A stretch of DNA of 64,000 nucleotides from Phallus indusiatus (Eukaryota; Basidiomycota; Agaricomycetes; Phallales; Phallaceae), in assembly GCA_027605045.1 (NCBI GenBank), contig JAQFWX010000114.1, forward strand, positions 1-64,000, given 5' to 3'. The position numbers were made by a program, and so were the translations under genes. Below, in pieces: positions 35,288 to 46,000 of the stretch. The notes under the pieces were generated by a model. That model had not been told where the DNA came from and did not search any database. It saw nothing but the letters and a program-made list of their open reading frames with translations. The stretch's first letter is position 1, and each line of letters opens with the position of its first letter.

Positions 35288-36027
35288 TGTCAGGGTACGC
35301 TACCGCGCACCCTCATTTTTCCTCATTATTATCATCGGTATATATCTAATTCTACTTTATTTATATTTCCCGTGCATTACTTCTACCTTCCGTTTATTCT
35401 CTCCATCCATACTTCACTTTCTCTACTCGCGCGCGTTGCGCGCTCCTACCCGGCGTGATGCCCGTGACATCACGTCGCTTAGGCTCAGCTTGGGCGCTTG
35501 GCACTTAGCTGTGTCAGGGCCGCATGCCGCGTCGTCGTTTTTATGTATATAGTAGCTGTACCTAGAGTGAGGGTCCCTAAGCTTGTTCTCTTAGGATCCC
35601 CTCCCTCTAGTCTGAGCTGAGTGTTAGGGCTACTCAGCTCACACTAGAGGGAGGGGATCCTAAGTAATATATTGGAAGGTAACTATACTACTCACCTAGA
35701 GGGAGGGGATCCTAAGAGAACAAGCTTAGGGACCCTCACTCTAGGTACAGCTACTATATACATAAAACGACGACGCGTGTGCGGCACAGCTAAGTGCCAG
35801 GCGCCCAAGCCGAGCCTAAGCGACGTGATGTCACGGGCATCACGCCGTGTACGAGCGCGCAACGCGCGCGAGTAGAGAAGGTGAAATATGGACGGAGAGA
35901 ATAAACGGATGGTAGAGGTAATGCACGGGAAATATAAATAAGATAGAAATAGATATATACCGATGATAATAAATAAGGAAAAATGAGGGGACGCGGTAGC
36001 ATACCCTGACACTGAGTAGCCCTAACA
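35288..36027 (+). repeat. Solo LTR B, inserted in A and interrupted by LTR C
   Basis: Starts TGTCAGGGTACGCTACCGCG at 35288, runs to 35621, is split by LTR C and resumes 36017-36027 (TAGCCCTAACA). Its net length is about 345 bp. Flanked by the AGTAG duplication. It has one copy of the GGATCCCCTCCCTCTAG unit where A and C have two, consistent with a deletion between direct repeats. Confidence 0.87.
35622..36011 (-). repeat. Solo LTR C, complete, inverted, inserted in LTR B
   Basis: A 390-bp copy read on the minus strand: TGTCAGGGTATGCTACCGCG at 36011 down to the CTAACA end at 35622. Flanked by CTGAG duplications (35617-35621 and 36012-36016). Youngest of the three by nesting. The open frames seen here are side effects of LTR sequence, not genes. 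Confidence 0.9.
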
Positions 36028-36356
36028 AGTAGCCCTAACAAAAACCGAATTTTTATCAGATCACTGAGCACTCAAATATGATGATTTTTCCTTTTCAAAA
36101 GATTGAAATGTATCTTGCTAATTTTTTCTAATACTACACTTTTTGCTTATAATCAGTTGTTGAGCCAAGAAAATTTGGTTTTTTGGGCCCTATTTTTGTG
36201 CATCTGACATGCAACTTGCCAACTCATTGGAGTGTAAATCAATCTGCAAACTGCTGTAAAGTATATTGCAATCTGAACACTAATTTTCTTTAAAAATTTA
36301 ATGAACATAGCAGTTATCTACAGGTACTGACTGTGCAAGTAACAATGTAATCTCTC

Positions 36357-36749
36357 ATGTGTCTGGCTATGGCTAGCTCCCCAGCAAAATGGTTTTTTTT
36401 TCAAATAGGCGCCCGTGGTGAATGTCTGCCGGCCTAGCGGACAGTGGACACTTGAAGTCAGGACTATAATTATTTTGAGATGATACTCTTGAAATAGTGA
36501 AAGCAAACTACTTTTCAAACACTATTATTGGTAAAAACCGGTAAAAAAACCGGTAAAAAGTGTATTTTATGTTAACGGAAAGTTTGGTGGACACCCAAGT
36601 TGTACGCCGAGCTCACTTTTTCACACATTTTGACGAATAATGTAAGGTGCCCGGTGTCTCCAGGGCGCGCGGCGACTGAAAATCGATTGCCGGTGCCGTT
36701 TCGTCACAAATTTGCAGGGAAAGTAAGCTGTCCAGTCTTGCTTTCCATA
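36357..36749. repeat. Right terminal inverted repeat of the TIR element
   Basis: Reverse complement of 34226-34618. Its outward frame is open without an ATG from 36576 to the junction and continues in frame into the host gene (LLSI|QNEHEPS). Confidence 0.85.
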
Positions 36750-36755
36750 CAGAAT
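36750..36755 (+). repeat. Right target-site duplication, CAGAAT
   Basis: Matches 34220-34225 exactly and is directly adjacent to the element end ATA. Confidence 0.85.
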
Positions 36756-39631
36756 GAACATGAGCCATCAGTTTCGACCGCAGTATCTGTTATGCAGAGC
36801 GAAACTGACTGGATATCTAACGCCTTCCGGGTTGCTGATATGACTAGTGCGGTAGGGGGTCTCCTACCATTTCCATATCTAAAGGGTGCAGCGGAGCTAG
36901 TCAAGGTTCTACTAAAACCTGTCCAAGTGAGTCAGTCATTGGGTCTCGACTCGTGAGTACTGATAGAAAATCAGCAAATGCAACAAAACCAAGAAGATTA
37001 TAAGACTCTGACAGTCAAAATCACAACTATTCTCCAAATACTCCATGAGGAGACCAAGAACCATGAAATCACGTCTGACTCATTCAACAACTTTGAGAAA
37101 GGTTGTGAAGAATTTTACAGGTGTGCAGTTCTGCTCATATAAGATACTTACCAGTCTGAGTCCTCTGTAACAGATGCTTACGAAACATCTTGAATGATCT
37201 CCAGTCATTCAATAAACCAAATAAATCGAAACTCCTTCGGAGATATTTCGCGGCTGACCGTGAAAAAAATTCATTGGCACGTTATCAAAGTCAGATAGAA
37301 GAGTTTCGGATTAATCTTGTGGTGCGCACGAATATATTTGACGCAGATTTTGGTTTCATTCTGGTCCCATATCAAGCTCAGGGGTGTCATACGTTTCCAA
37401 ATAGGGGGCAACACAGATGAGACGGACTCTCATGTAAGTCGGGTTGGTCATTCGCGTTCTGAAGTCTTCTGAAAATAGCTAGTTTGAAAAAATTAGACTT
37501 TGTGATCTAAATGTGCTCGATAATACCTCCAATGGACAAATTGAACACTGGAAAGTCCAATGGAAACAAGAGAGTCAAACACGGATGGTCCGTGTCTACA
37601 AAGGTCGTGATGCTATTTCTGTGCGTCACACAAAAATACAGCTATTTCTTCGTTATATTTTTATACTTTAAACAGAAATTTGAAAAAGAAAAGGATTGGT
37701 ATTCGCGATATCGGTAATACACTCGTCTCTTGTGAAATGGTTATCAACGGTAGCTCATTAATCATTCTTCATGCAAGACATCGAAATGTGTTGCAGCTAT
37801 TCGGCATAATCAAATCAAAAGAAAGCCCTGGCCTTGTCTTTACACACAATTGTTCGTTGATGTCACTTCACGAAATGAAAATCAAAACTTACTGTTATAT
37901 GTATATAGCGTGGTGTATTCCAATTGATCAATTCAATCCAAGATCCAGCGATGTATTAGGCCGGTACATAGATTTCCGCTATGCAGTGAGCTGCCACAAT
38001 ATTTGATGAAATTTCTTCTTCAAATACATTCAGAATTTGTCTTTTTGTGTGAGAACCGACCACAATTCCACCAATTGTTCGCATCTCACCGTTTGCCTTC
38101 TGCTTACAGGACGGCTGTGTCTACGTGGCAAAGGGTATATCTCACCATGCTGTTATATCTTGGTGGGATCTGCAATTCTCTCGCAATTTTATCGGTTTCA
38201 AAGACCGTGAGGATGGATATCTTGCCTGTTGTTATGTGAACGTTCTAGACGGACACGGGCTTGTCGTATTTGTTAGTTCATTTTTCTCATCCTCAAACGC
38301 ATGAAAAATTATTATTGTGAATTCATTCTTCAATATCAGGAATGGTCGCCGAATATTCTACAAGCCGTTCCTGCTACTCAGTGGCAGGGGGTGCGCATTG
38401 GCGGTTTGTCTCGAGAGGAGTCGACCAAGATTATGGAAAGAGTAGACATGCTGCGTTTGTCCCCAAGGTTGAATGTTCCTTTGGACCCCTCTCTCTTAAG
38501 GGATCTCTATGGTGCCATAGATGTCCTTATATGGAGGGATGTCTCCGCACCAGCATATTCTGTCTACACCGGTGACATTTTATTAGCCGATCAACACAAC
38601 TATATACTTGACGCTTCCAATGCAGCTACGTTAGGGTTTATTCCATGCAGAGAACCATCATCACTGGACTGGTTTATTCGTGATAAAATACTGCATACAA
38701 AATTGGGTATCGAAGATTGTGGTGAACATTTCAGGTATGGCACATTTCCCATCATGTAGCGGCACTGAATATCACTTGAATGTTTTTAGGATTCGTGTTC
38801 CTGTAGATACAACAGGCATTTCGACAACCGACGATCTCCAGACAGTGGTGGTTGAATGTGATATTATATATTTGAATAATGCTTACTGGCAACGATTGGC
38901 TCATGCATTTGCTAGTCAAATTGGCTGGTTACTTGTAAGAACCGATGGATTGCACGAGTCTTGTAAGGTTTGCGCTCGTAAGGTTTGCTTTGGTACGCCA
39001 ATTCCACCACTGTTGTATCATTATAAATCATTTTATTCAAACATACGGTCATTGTAGTTACTGGATTCTCATGGCACATTCAGATTCCTTCCAGACCCAG
39101 GTGTTCGGTTGGAACTTCTGAGTATAAAGAGCTATATTTCTTTATTTCGAAACCGGCGGTACGCGATGAAACGCTGGATACATACTGGTCTCTTGATCCT
39201 TCGGGATCCGAGAGACTGTATTGTTCTGATATGGACACCCTCGGTTTCGACTCAAATTCATTCAGAGTTCAAATTCATCGGACCCTCCGTGTGCTTAATA
39301 CTGATTATGGAGGGTTTGAGTATGTCCAGTATGCTCAGGCTGTGTTGGGCATCGATCCAAACAGCGATGAAGCTGCTCATATGTTACGTCTTCCATTAAT
39401 ATGTCCTATTCAACCTGAACCAGGCGATGTATCCGACGGTGAGCCTACTTGAGTCGTAACTAATGCATCAACTTCTCACTTTTTCGCAAGACTGATCAAG
39501 ATTCTGATAGCTACGAATCCTACCATACCGCAGAGGATGAAGACGATGAAGCAGATGATGAAGCAGAAGACGGAGGGGGAGATGAAGCAGAGGGTGGATC
39601 GGTCGAGCCTCCTGATCATGAGACTGAGTAA

Positions 39632-40048
39632 CGCTTTTCATCTAATACCAGGCTTTACGGAACGTTTACAACTACTGCAGTCACATTCAAGACTAATTCT
39701 GGTTTCTCTTTAAATATTTGGTGTTTTCCTCGCATCTCACAATATCTCTCCATGTAATTTAAATACATAAATGTATGTTTTTATCCTAAATTGGGTGGTA
39801 TCTTCCGCATATCAATTTTAGAGTGCTGTTTGATAGTATTTTGAGTTTTTGGCGTAATTGCAATTGTGCTCTACTTCAGATATATGTGCAATTGAAGTTA
39901 AAAGAATTAATCAAAATTTAATATTGATCAGGAAATATAAACATCAAATAAATACATGTGTGTCTATTTTAATTGGAGATACCATTCGTGTACGATGGGG
40001 GTGCTGTCATCGCGAGGTAAGCCATATATACCGATGTTTGTGTTTGAT
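39632..40048. other. Convergent intergenic region, about 415 bp
   Basis: Lies between the 3' ends of the interrupted gene and ACC1. AT-rich, with likely terminators/polyadenylation signals on both strands. No gene seen. Confidence 0.45.
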
Positions 40049-43000
40049 TTATAATTGCCTACCATTACGATTCGCTTGCAAGCTGGTAATCAACGCTGCT
40101 TTTTCATCATCCGACAGAGCATCTGCCAGTCTCAAAACACCTTCAATTACAGCCTTCCGATCCTTTTGAACAAGATTGATTAGTCTCGCGGCGACGGAAT
40201 CTTTCTCCAGTTTTTCCAAAGTTGGTTCAAGATTCACGTTTTCTAAAGCGAGTGCTGCCTGTTGCTCGTTGGACATATCAACTTCCGGAACGAGAGAATC
40301 AAGGAGCCGTTCGCAGTAATCAACACTTGACTCAGGTGCTGCACGTTGGATACGTTCTACTGCTCCCGAACGAGCGAGGCGTGCACGCAACGCCCAGTAA
40401 AAGTGTTTACGAGCGTTCTTCCAAACCATTGGTTTGGCACAACCTTTGGCTTCCATTCGTCCGGTGCGACTATATAAACATAATTAAAAAAATGCACCGT
40501 TAATCTGCATACCACTTACTCATGAAGGTCAGCGTAGAGCAACGCTAATTGTTTGTAAGTTGACTGCAAGAAAGTTTCCCGAGCGGACATTAGTTCGGCT
40601 GCTGTAGAGCGCTCCTGCGCAGATTTTGAGCTGTCTTGGCTGTCCTTTTTGAGGGTAGCGTATTGTGAATCAAGACGTTCCATTAAAGCAAGAAGTTTCT
40701 CTCGACGAACTAGGAAGAATATTAGAAACTGAATGATTGCCGGGATGAGAGTAACATACGTTTGATTTCGACAACACCTTCAGGCTCTGTTGACGACAAT
40801 TAATCATGTTTTGCTATTAAAACTATGAATGATTGATACCGACCTAGTACCCCTGCTCTTGCTTCCACATCCGCGTACATTTCCATATGCTGTTTGTTAA
40901 TAGACGGATCCAGTACCACCCAGGCGCCACCACGCTACACAAATCAGACAGATGACACCGCGACTTTAACGTGAGCACCTACCAATTCGCCATTGGGAAC
41001 GATATATACGAAGACAGGCTGCTTGTAGCTTGACAAGCCATCGACGATCTAAGTAGACCGTATGAGCGGATGCAGACGAAAATACGTGAGCTAAACATAC
41101 CTTCGATCCTTGCTTGAGAACCTCATCATACTAACGCGACTGTTAGCGCTTTGTTTTGAGCTTGAAACAACACTACTCACCATATCTTGCTGTCCTCCCG
41201 AGAAGCCACGCCAGTTGGCAAATATGATCAGCGGCAATCCTTCACGGTTGAAATCGAAAATAGCTTGGGCTGTTTTGTAGGCCGAGTTAGGATACCACAC
41301 TTGTCCAGCTTCCATTATCCGTTGTTCAAAGGATGTCGGGTTAGCGGGATCAGCAGGAATAATACGTTCAATCGTTCGGGCTGTAATGTTGTGCGACACA
41401 TTAAACACAATTCACAACAGATCAGAAGATCGGCTCACTTTCAACAACAATGAGACCCATTGGAAGGCCACCTAACCTGGCGCGACCGACAACCTGGAAT
41501 CAAATGAGAGAGAATTCGAACCTTTTCGCCAAACAATACTCACGACAGTCTGAGCCCAGCCGCTCAAAGTTTCCTGGAAAGAGCCTTTGTCGAAAAATCC
41601 GGGTAACCACTCCGAAGTCGTCTCATCCAGTTTTCCTTCAATCAACCATCTGGGATCATAAGGCCCTTTTGGTGGAACGTATCCAATCTCACGATCCCAG
41701 TCATCCTTGCTTATGCGAACGGGGAGGGAAGCACCTTTACGTTCCGGAATGTAAGACAGCCACTCTAGGATATGGGTTGCTCCTTCTAGATCGCTACCCG
41801 CAGTAAGGTGAGATACACCGTTCTTGTGCATGATCTGTGTACCACCGAGTTGCAAATTCGAAGTGTACACTTCCCGACCGAGAACTTTATTGAGGGCCGG
41901 CGCACCGGTCAATATAATGGGCTGTCCTTCAACTTGAACGGCACGTTGTCCCAATCGAACCAAGTAGGCACCAATACCGACTGACCGAGCAGTAACCAAT
42001 GTGATTGTGAAGATATCATCGTAAGCCCGAGATGTCTCTCCAGCAATCAATCCCGAGCCTCTTAGAGATTCCACACCCAAGCCATCTTGGATACCAATTA
42101 TATCCGTGATTTTATGTCTTCGTTCGCCGTCAACTTCAACTTCGGTGGTTATAACACTTCTTCCATGTTCCCGCAACTTGAGGTAGTTTTCATGCGTAAG
42201 GTAAATATAATCAACGCCCTTTTCAGGATGTTCGGGGTCATTCCAAGCGCACGAGAAAAGAGGGAAAAGCTCTTCAGCAATTCCAATACGTGCACCAGAG
42301 TTAGCGGAAAGATAGACTCGAGGAAGACCATGTTTACGGGCATACTGAGAAACGAGGTGGAAGAATTCGTCTTCTTGAGGACCAAAAGAACCGATCTTGA
42401 AAGTGATATCGTTGGCGACCACGACAATACGGCGGCCGTCGGGGTATTCTGGTGTGTACAAAGTAAATATCCATGCAACCATACCACACGAGTTATTTCC
42501 GGGAGCACGGTCAACTTCTACTAACTCCTTCGTTTCGTCCAAGACAAGCTCCTTGCACGTTAGGAATTGTTTGGGAAGAGTCAATTGGCTAGTATCCCGA
42601 GCCTTTTGCCACAGATTGTGAAGAGCTTTGTTGAAAAGATCAGGGAAATCATAGACGTAGGTGGTACCAACAAGATGAGCTTGATAACGCTTGGGTTGTA
42701 GGGAGCCTTTGATTGCGAACGCTTGATGAACTGGTCGACCATGAAGGGGACCCTTGTCGCCAATAGATTCTAGAATAGTGGTACCCTTCTCACTGGCTGT
42801 TTCTTGATAAGCATGGAAATGTACAACGAAACCAGAAACGTTTTCGATAACAACACGTATAGGAGTAACGTTGCCATCGCTGTCTTCAAGAGAGCATCGG
42901 ATTTCGGCTCCCGTAACATGCAACCTCCATAGTCGTTTGCCATGTCGTTCAAGGAAGCCTGCGATAGCTTCTAAAACTTCGTCGAAGGTTACTGTCAGAT

Positions 43001-46000
43001 TATAGATGAAGTTAACGCCAATGTGATTGCAATCAGCGCCTCTGTATTTAGCATTGACGACTTCGAGGGCATCAAGGATGCTACTCATGAGTCTATCGGT
43101 TTCCGAAATCAAGTATTCTGCGAGTGTTAAGGAACTATTCAAGCGACCCGGACGCATCAGAGCTCGGATGAAGAAGCGGCTGTCCAATGGATTGTCTCGG
43201 GCGACAGCATGGTAGATGTGTATTTGTCGGTTTTCGACAAAGCAAGGGGTCAATTTATAGTTCGATAAACGGCCAAGCTCTAGTTGATACGCTAAAGCGG
43301 GTTCGATGTTACGAATGGCTTCTTCTTCAGCCCACGAACCATTCATTTGGCGAACGGTAACGAAGTAGGGGTACTGGCCTTTACGACAGAGCATCAACGT
43401 AGCTCTGCGAATGCCGTGACGAACGAGGAGTTCACGTCGGCTATTGACCAACTCGATAAAATGCGTGCGCCATTCCGCCTCTGACTTGTCATCTTCCTCT
43501 TCGAAAATTCGCAAAGCAACGTTCAGAACGTTGGGTCGTTCCCGGCTGGAATAGCGGCGGAAATGATCTTCCAAATCCCAAGTAGGAATTCGCATTGCGA
43601 CCTTATCAAAACCACGTTGCAAAGCAGTGAGATTAGGGAAGGAAGCGATAGCACCCCATCGTATAGGCTCTGAACGATTCCTATCTATTAGGAACGTGAG
43701 ATCGCTAACGGAGCCTTGTCGCTGCGGGCTATTGTATTTTTAAAAATCAGCGAATTTAAAGCTACGCACAAAAGAGAAAGAAAAAAAACTGACCTTGCAC
43801 CCAGCTGAGGGGTCATTGGCGGCGAATGAGATTGACCAAGTTTGAAACGCCACGTTACTACGTTAGGTGAATCGCCATCATCTAAACCATCTCCCTCTTC
43901 GTAGTCAACAGAGAGTAAGTTGTAAGCCCGATAAGCTCGTCGAGCGTACACTTCGAGTGCAGCTACAATATGTACGATATAAATATAGGCTCAGCGGATT
44001 ATGAAGTTAGATATTTACCTAAGGCAACCCAATGATCCTCATGAGTAAAGAATGTCGGAAGAACGTCGTATACGCCCCATCGAGAGTCGCTCAACTCTCC
44101 TAATACGTCCGCTTCAGGTGCCCTGTTCATTGTGAAAAACTCTCCCAAAGAAAAGGATAACCAGTTTATCATACCTATGACCCAACCCTCGTTCGCCATA
44201 AACACTCATAACAACAGACGATTTGAGAATTTGTTCCATCTGATGGGCTCGTTCTTCGTACGAAGGAAGCTGAGTAGCAATAAGAACTTCCCGGGCTTTC
44301 AGTGCGACGGCAACTGCAGATCTAAAACGGGGGGTTTGAGAATAAAATCATTGAAAGGAAAATATATGCCTAACCGTCCTTCCAATGCTGTTAAATCCTT
44401 TAGAACCTCACCCATCTGGTTTTCTGACGTGATCAACGAAGCCGAACCCCCAGCTTTAATCAAATCCAAGAGAGACATGACGAGCTTGTTCTTGCTTTGA
44501 GCCTTGGTGTGACTTAATACATAGGCCGCAACAGTGTCGGGGTCATTTTTATGTTGTTCACGAAGGGCTAAGACTCGCGATTCGATGCTTCCACCAAACA
44601 GTTTTTCGGTAGATTCGTATTTGCGAAGGAACCCAGCAATAGTGTCCCACTCGCGCATCTTCAGGCCGTTCCGGTAGCTTTCCACTAGGCTGAATAACTT
44701 AGAAAACTGTGAGCGGAACATGGTACGGTCCTGAGGCCTGATTTGTTCATTTAAGTAGTTATCCAACAATTTCTTGATACGAGCTCCGGGGAAGTCGCGT
44801 CCGGTAGGTTTAGCTTTAACGCTATCCAATACATTGCGAATATTTTCCTCTAACTTGGCAGGCATACGGCCGGAGAACGTCGAAAGGACAATTGACATTT
44901 CTGAGAATGGCAGCTCGGGATCGCGCAGGACCTCGATCAATTCTTTGAGCGTCGAAGCCATGACCCATTGGTTATCATAACCGTCAAGAATGTTGTTTAA
45001 CACTTCTCGACAGTAATCGAAGCGCTGGTGAGGTTTAGAACCTGCAACATAGGGCGGTCCCATAGCGGGCAGTTGGCCTTCAAACGGCTTTGCGTGTTTT
45101 ACGCGAGCAGGGTCGTCGAGTGACAAGATACCCAAAAGTTCGCCAGGCTCTAAGCTGACACCGGGTTGTTTGACAAACATCGCCGTACCATCTTCAGTAG
45201 CAACCAAGGGCATATACATCTTCATGACCTGCAATAAATGTTTGGTTGAGGATATTATGCACAAGACAAAAAAGCATCAAGTAAAGTTTTACCTCTATTT
45301 CAGCGTAAGCTTCTCCAGCCTTGATGTGATCTCCACTATCAACCAGGAATCGGACCAGTTTTCCTGGACTAGGGCTACGCAACTGAGTGGGATCGTTCTC
45401 CTGTTCAATCAGACAAGTTTTCGCATTGACCATCAAACGGACTGCTCCAACTTCGTCTCGCCAATAGACTGAATGACTCTTTCCATCGAGCAAGACCAGA
45501 AGTCCACCATCCGCCAATGGTCGAGCACCGACGAGTGTGCGTCCACCGTTCAAGTATAATGTCCAAGTACTGGGAGACGACCTAGCGGCAGTGAAGTTAT
45601 ACCGAACACCCTCGTAGATGAAGTCAATACTGAAAACGGTTTTCAGAGTGTCCTTGGAAGGGACTTGACCCTTGTCGAGAATTTTACGGAAGTCTGAATA
45701 GCACTCTTCGGATGCAACATGGGCTTTTGTAACGGCACCACATATCACAGCTAGAGTAGCATCGGGGCGTTCGGCGGTAAGGTTGTTACTAATAAGTGTA
45801 TCCAGCCAACCAGTGGTGAACGTGTTTTCAGTGAAAGCCTGAGTTTCCAACAGCTTGATAAGGTATTCAACTGTTGTCCTGAAATCACCACGGATACTGA
45901 GTTCTTTGAGAGCAACGACCATGTTCTTTCGGCTCTCCGCTCGGTCGGCTCCATAAGCAAAAATATGTCCGAACTGTGAATCAGCGAATTCATGCAGACC

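Larger units (their letters stand above)
34897..36040 (+). repeat. Solo LTR A, interrupted by LTR B
   Basis: Starts TGTCAGGGTACGCTACTGCG at 34897 and ends CCCTAACA at 36040. Split after 35287 by LTR B, flanked by AGTAG (35283-35287 and 36028-36032). TG...CA ends are typical of LTR retrotransposons. Its own intact 5-bp duplication is not visible (GTTAC left, AAAAC right), so it is probably the oldest. It carries two copies of TTAGGATCCCCTCCCTCTAG. Confidence 0.85.
34226..36749. mobile_element. 2.52-kb TIR element, non-autonomous, carrying nested LTRs
   Basis: Ends are TATGGAAAGC...GCTTTCCATA. Terminal inverted repeats of about 393 bp lie at 34226-34618 and 36357-36749 and are nearly identical, differing by a few bases (for example GCAGGACT versus GCAAGACT near the tip). 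The interior outside the LTRs (34619-34896 and 36041-36356) has no transposase-like frame, so the element is probably mobilised in trans. Without the LTR stack (34897-36040) it would be about 1.38 kb. A 6-bp duplication with long TIRs does not match a superfamily I can name; Mutator-like elements have long TIRs but 8-11 bp duplications. Confidence 0.85.
33396..39631 (+). pseudogene. TE-split gene: MLKL/HeLo-like helical region plus degenerate kinase-like region
   Basis: A many-exon gene of a lineage-specific family. Exons at 33499-33790, 33887-33904, 33963-34128 and 34191-34225 join in frame (HVKQ|NDTTPE|PKISIKEAFDHL...HGTSTP|MVFQRSPIAQN). A 2.52-kb element then interrupts codon order exactly, and the frame resumes at 36756 (EHEPSVSTAVSVMQ). 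A helical region follows (LPFPYLKGAAELVKVLLKPV, ILQILHEETKNHEI, FEKGCEEFYRCLRNILNDLQ) resembling the MLKL N-terminal four-helix domain. A kinase-like part comes next (VRVYKGRDAIS, WYSRYRHRNVLQLFGIIKSK) with no HRD or DFG seen. The end is unrecognised (YWSLDPSGSERL) with an acidic tail. The start is uncertain: ATG 33396 (inside the tRNA), ATG 33602, ATG 34193, or 36792 after the element. Intron edges from 37900 to 39100 are approximate. Confidence 0.62.

Noticed and set aside
35672..36071. Several overlapping 60-106 codon frames on both strands
   Set aside because: They are reading frames of nested LTR copies and their reverse complements, with no domain or codon signal.
34226..36749. The whole insertion as a single LTR retrotransposon with internal genes
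   Set aside because: Ends are long inverted repeats rather than direct repeats, no gag/pol frame exists, and the LTRs inside have their own duplications.
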